Shown: positions 60,011 through 64,000 of the stretch, in pieces
How positions within the stretch are numbered: position 1 is the first letter of the stretch
How the letters are laid out: the number at the start of each line of letters is the position of its first letter
DNA from: Calliopum simillimum
Lineage: Eukaryota > Arthropoda > Insecta > Diptera > Lauxaniidae
DNA: 64,000 nt
Reading direction: 5' to 3'
NCBI GenBank assembly: GCA_951812925.1
Contig: OX638368.1
Span: 122,783,309 to 122,847,308, forward strand
Made by a program: the position numbers and the translations under genes
Notes under the pieces: generated by a model
The model's input: only the letters and a program-made list of their open reading frames with translations
Database searches by the model: none
What the model was told of the DNA's origin: nothing

Positions 60011-62454
60011 TACTATCCCTAGAGCCTAAAAGCTGATTTTCAAAAGTTTACGTGCAGAACTGAATTTTTGGCCAACTTTTACTTCGATTGGCACCTGTGT
60101 GCGATCGTAGGGTTCGTTCATTAACTTTTTTCATCATATTTTCGGCAATTACTGCCCGATCTCAAAGTATCATGTATCAATATATATGTCTCATTCTGAA
60201 AAAATTCACACTTATTTTTTGGACAATTCTAAGCTTTTTTTGCCTTGTATAATTTTTTCGCTAGATGCCTTGCTTTTGAGTAAAAAATCATTTTATTGAC
60301 CGCGTAATTCAGAAACGTAAAAAGATCAATTTTCGGGTGCGAATATTATCTATGTCCCCAAAAAAAATTTTGAACTTTTAAACGCCAAAATTTTTGTAAG
60401 CACATAGTCTTCATTTCTAAAGTACTATTGGGTATTCTTTTTGTAAGGAAAAAAAAGTTATGAACAAAAAACATGTATTTTAGCCAAAATGGGCCTTCAG
60501 TAGAATCGAAAGTGCTCCATTGGTTTTTCTAGAAATGAAAAAAAAAAAATGATATGAAATGATGCAGATATCGTTTTTAAGAGTTCTTCTAACTTTTCAG
60601 TTGGTTTCGGGGTGGTTTTATTTTGCTTCATACAAAATCAACCAAGTCTAATACACACATATGAATATTCTTGATCAACGACGTCACCTCTTGGTCAATA
60701 AAGCTTTGTCCCTCTGTCTGTGGAACTCATTGAATGAAATTTAGCACACTCACTAAGAACAAAAATTATATAATTCAAATTGCCAGCATTAAATGTGCCA
60801 CACAATCCAATGCCCTTAGACTAAAAACTATTTTATCCGGTTAGGCAAAAGTTAAGGGAAATATACAATATCTAATCAAATTATAACACATTTGAGCCAA
60901 AATAAATTGCTATCAGTTTCGTTATGGCGACAGTTGTCCATTTGCTGTCTAAAGCTTATTAATGATATTATAGTTTCTTGTGATGATACTCGTAATATGT
61001 AGTAGAACCCTACTTTTTCTTTCAAACTCAAATTTCTTTCTAAAATCATCCTTTAAAAGAGAAAATTAAAACAAATTTATCTGCAGCCTTTAATTTTCCT
61101 TAAACTGTCAAAGTTATAGATTGATCTTCTATGCGCTAATTGCCATTTCAAAACTCGCGTGTATTGTAAAGATTAAAGCCCAATTTGTATTTATTTTTTT
61201 TAACATTTATGTAAATTTTAATTACTTCTGGATTTTCCTTTGAGATTTACATTATAACTCAAGCGTAAAAACTGATTGTTATTGTGTTTTTTGTTTTTTT
61301 TTTTTTTTTTCAGCGTCTAAGGTACTACCTATTCGTACATCTAATAAAACAAAGTACCCACCAGTTATGCTGATGTGATCATTGAGACGAATAGTTATCT
61401 AGACTTTTACAAGTTCACATTTGCATGAATTTACACATATTATTATGGGATTAAGAAATCAATTTGTTATAAAGGCTCAGGTGTAAATAATTCACAAACC
61501 TTGACGATTTTTAAATCAAAACTTAATTTTCTGGGAAATAATTAAATATGTTGCTTTAAGTTATTTATGACTTTTCCTTAGTTATTTATTAGAGAGAAAA
61601 AAAAAACAGAAAACGTTAAAGTTCAAACACTACCAAAGCAAAATGGCTCATTAGATAAAAAGTCGATTTTAGTGTGGGTCTATTAGGTAAGTCTGATATT
61701 TACATCAGTCAGAGAATTGCTAACACTCATAGTCGGGTTGCTACAGCTTCTCGAAGTTAAAGTTAGCAAACGAATTTGATTTTTGGGATAAAACTTTATT
61801 TTGAAGTTGAAGACTTTGGCGTTGAAAAAAAATCAGAGTTCCTCAGGGCTATGTTAGCTAAGTATACAACAAATTGCTGTTTACCTCTGGGCATATACTC
61901 CGAAAACTGACTGCAATTATTTGCAATACTTTGTGCTACGTAATTTATTAAATTTGTTTCTCTTAAAATGAATAAACATATGTAATTATTATAAGATATT
62001 GTTTCATTATAGAATTTATACTGCGTAAGTATCAATATCATTTTCCAGTTTGGAAATATTTATTCTAAAACTATGTAAAATTGGCTTATATAGCAAAATA
62101 TGAATTTTATATAAAATGGTTTTAAATACTTTCATATGAACTTCTATATAAAATTTATACAAAAATAGTATAAAAGATTTTTGTATGGTGATACAAATAT
62201 AAACGATTTGTATACCAAGTTGTAGCATAGATTTTATACCAAATTTGGATTTGGATTTGTATTCATTCCAATTTGGTTTGAGTTTTACACTCAAACTATT
62301 TCCTCCGATTTCGCTGAAATTTGGAAGATGGTTTTGTTTCATATTAAAATCGATAAAAATGGCATTTGAGATTTTTTTTTTTTTGTGGATTTTTGAAGGG
62401 TTCAAGCAAAGAAGCAAAGGCAGCAATTTTCATTTTGTTTATGAACGTGTTTGA
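60011..62454. other. Repeat segment shared with 26.5 kb, then unannotated sequence
   Basis: 60110-60400 matches 26480-26690. A further family A-like word, GATCAACGACGTCACCTCTTGG, lies near 60672. From 60800 to 62454 no exon or element ends were recognised. Confidence 0.35.
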
Positions 62455-62595
62455 TAGTGTTTGATCACAAGCTACCATCAAATGCAACTAGATTTCACTA
62501 TCAAACATGTCCATGAGAGACTGTCGTCTTTGATTCTGTACCACTTTAATCATGCCATCTTCTTGCATTTGATGATACCTTGTGATCAAACACTA
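62455..62595. mobile_element. MITE with TAGTGTTTGATCACAAG ends (141 bases)
   Basis: TAGTGTTTGATCACAAGCTA and inverted TACCTTGTGATCAAACACTA, arms of about 33 bases continuing through CATCAAATGCAA. Confidence 0.72.
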
Positions 62596-62829
62596 ACAGA
62601 CACACTCAGAAAAAAATGGAGATTGCTTCATTTGCTTCTATACCCCTCAATTGTCCATAGCTTGAACATTTCTTAACCGATTTTCATGTTCAGAGCATTT
62701 TGGGAAAGGTATCAGACTACTAAATTTAGATCTATTTTAGTACAAAAAACGCTTCTTAAGCTACTTTTTTGACCGTCCAAAACATAATTTTGTGGAAAGA
62801 AAAAAAAAACCTTTCATGTGAACTTAAAA
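62596..62829. other. Unannotated spacer
   Basis: Nothing recognised. Confidence 0.3.
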
Positions 62830-63660
62830 CTAGTAAGCGTGTAACTTTTGGCCTGGCCAAAAAATAAATACCCTACACTGGAGTATTTTGAAAAATTTGC
62901 TTGTATGGGAGGTGCCAAGCCCTCTCGTCCGAGTTCAACCAGTTTTTGTACAGAGCTTGCATTTATAGTTTTTCTGTGTTCGTCTAGTTTTAACTTTGAG
63001 CGTGCATTTATAGTTTTTAGTATTTGAGTGAAATTTGGTTGGACTATCTCAAAAAACTCTTTCAGTATAGCATTTTGAAACTTTTGCTTATATGGGAGGT
63101 ACCACGCCCCCTTGTCCGATTTCACTCAATTTTTGTTGAGAGCTTTCAGTTTTATTTTTTAGTGTCTGAGTTAAATTTGGTTTGAATATCTCAAAAAACG
63201 CTTTCAGTATAGCGTTTTGAAGCTTTTGCTTATATGGGAGGTGCCAGGCCTTCTTGTTCGAACTCGCTCAGTTTTTTTTTCAGAGCTTGCGCTTACAATT
63301 TGTTGTATTTATGTGTATTCTGGTTGCATTATTATGAAAAATACTCCTAAAATTGCATTCTGAATATATTTTTTGTATGGGCGGTAGACGTGTCCGTTAA
63401 CCGATTTTACTCATTTTCAACCATCCGAACTAACTTTGACGACGGAGGCAGTATACCAAATTTCATTGAATTATCTTGCTGAGTTTTTCCAAAAAGTGTA
63501 TTTCAACACACAGCCAGCCAGCCAGACAGGCAGACATGGCTATATCGACTCAGGAGGTGGCGCTGATCAAGAATATATATACTTTTCTATATCTGCCACA
63601 CCTCCTTCTCTGCGTTACAAATGGAAAGACAAAGTGAATATACCCTGGGTGTAGGGTATA
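62830..63660 (+). repeat. Dispersed repeat family A, copy 4
   Basis: Most complete uninterrupted copy: TTTGGCCTGGCCAAA start, four GGTGCC-type units, ACAGCCAGCCAGCCAGACAG run, CGACTCAGGAGGTGGCGCTG and the end TACCCTGGGTGTAGGGTATA. Confidence 0.82.
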
Positions 63661-64000
63661 ATTATTATGGTATGTTTTTCGGTTTAGAAGTGATGATTTT
63701 TTGACATTGGCCAATACTGGTAGAGATGAGAAAAATTAATCTTGGTCCTGGTAATTTGTCGACACCAAGACCAAGACGCTGATGTAATTTCAAGTTCAAA
63801 ATCAAGACTCCTATGGTCACGGTCTTGGTCACGATGGTCATCAAGACCATGACTGTTTTTCAGTCTATGCAATTTATAGTTAATACACAGAGCGAAAAAA
63901 AAAACACGTTCGTGAGTGTTTTAACTACGTTTCGTTACTTATTTGAATTTAACAACGCTCCAAGCTCATATTTGTATGGTGAGTTGCGAAATCACTCACA
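63661..64000. other. Window end, short GGTC/GACC-rich stretch
   Basis: 63700-63860 has several inverted GGTCTTGGTC / GACCAAGAC words; no gene recognised. Confidence 0.35.

Noticed and set aside
61308..61380. T-rich acceptor ending TTTCAG at 61313, suggesting a plus-strand exon
   Set aside because: No open frame with recognisable protein and no matching donor; a T-run followed by CAG occurs easily by chance here.

Overview
The window is nuclear DNA of an insect, most likely a higher fly (Brachycera). The evidence is one spliced neuropeptide-receptor gene that closely resembles the Drosophila ecdysis-triggering hormone receptor, an initiator-plus-DPE core promoter of the Drosophila kind, and an AT-rich background full of fly-type transposon relics. 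I cannot resolve the genus.

The only gene I can support with confidence is the ETHR-like receptor on the minus strand, in four coding exons (11355-12056 outer limit, 11105-11267, 8467-8647, 44-881). The splice sites join in frame to give a complete seven-transmembrane receptor of 467 residues from the only in-frame ATG (11574-11576). The frame stays open for about 160 codons upstream of that ATG, up to a possible acceptor at 12057, so the amino terminus is unsettled. Upstream on the same strand lie a well-bounded 88-base candidate non-coding exon (18036-18123) and a core promoter with its start near 56670. If these belong to the receptor, the gene spans at least 56.6 kb and almost everything else here is its intron.

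The rest is a mosaic of mobile DNA. Positions 882-8466 (last intron) hold a Tc1/mariner relic and two foldback elements, one with a 9-base target duplication. Positions 8648-11104 hold three more inverted-repeat elements. Positions 13.3-20.3 kb hold a GTAC-flanked MITE with nested insertions, a LINE fragment, a Helitron, tandem-unit repeats and tRNA-derived SINEs. Positions 21.5-23.1 kb are a 1.65 kb palindrome. Positions 25.7-31.1 kb hold a dispersed repeat, a mariner relic and a TA-flanked Tc1/mariner element. Positions 35-39.5 kb contain a three-layer nest (transposase relic, MITE, pogo-like relic) and a TTAA-flanked piggyBac-type element. Positions 39.7-40.7 kb hold a Helitron with tandem units. 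Positions 43.1-43.7 kb are a (CCTAA)n array of about 109 units. Positions 45.6-55.2 kb hold more nested elements, a perfect 38-base-pair hairpin and large foldbacks. Past the promoter, 57.6-63.7 kb again holds MITEs and dispersed repeats.

No protein-coding gene other than the receptor and transposon relics was recognised. No functional tRNA, rRNA or CRISPR array was seen. Element calls rest on reading terminal repeats and target duplications by eye; family names are given only where termini or peptide motifs support them.
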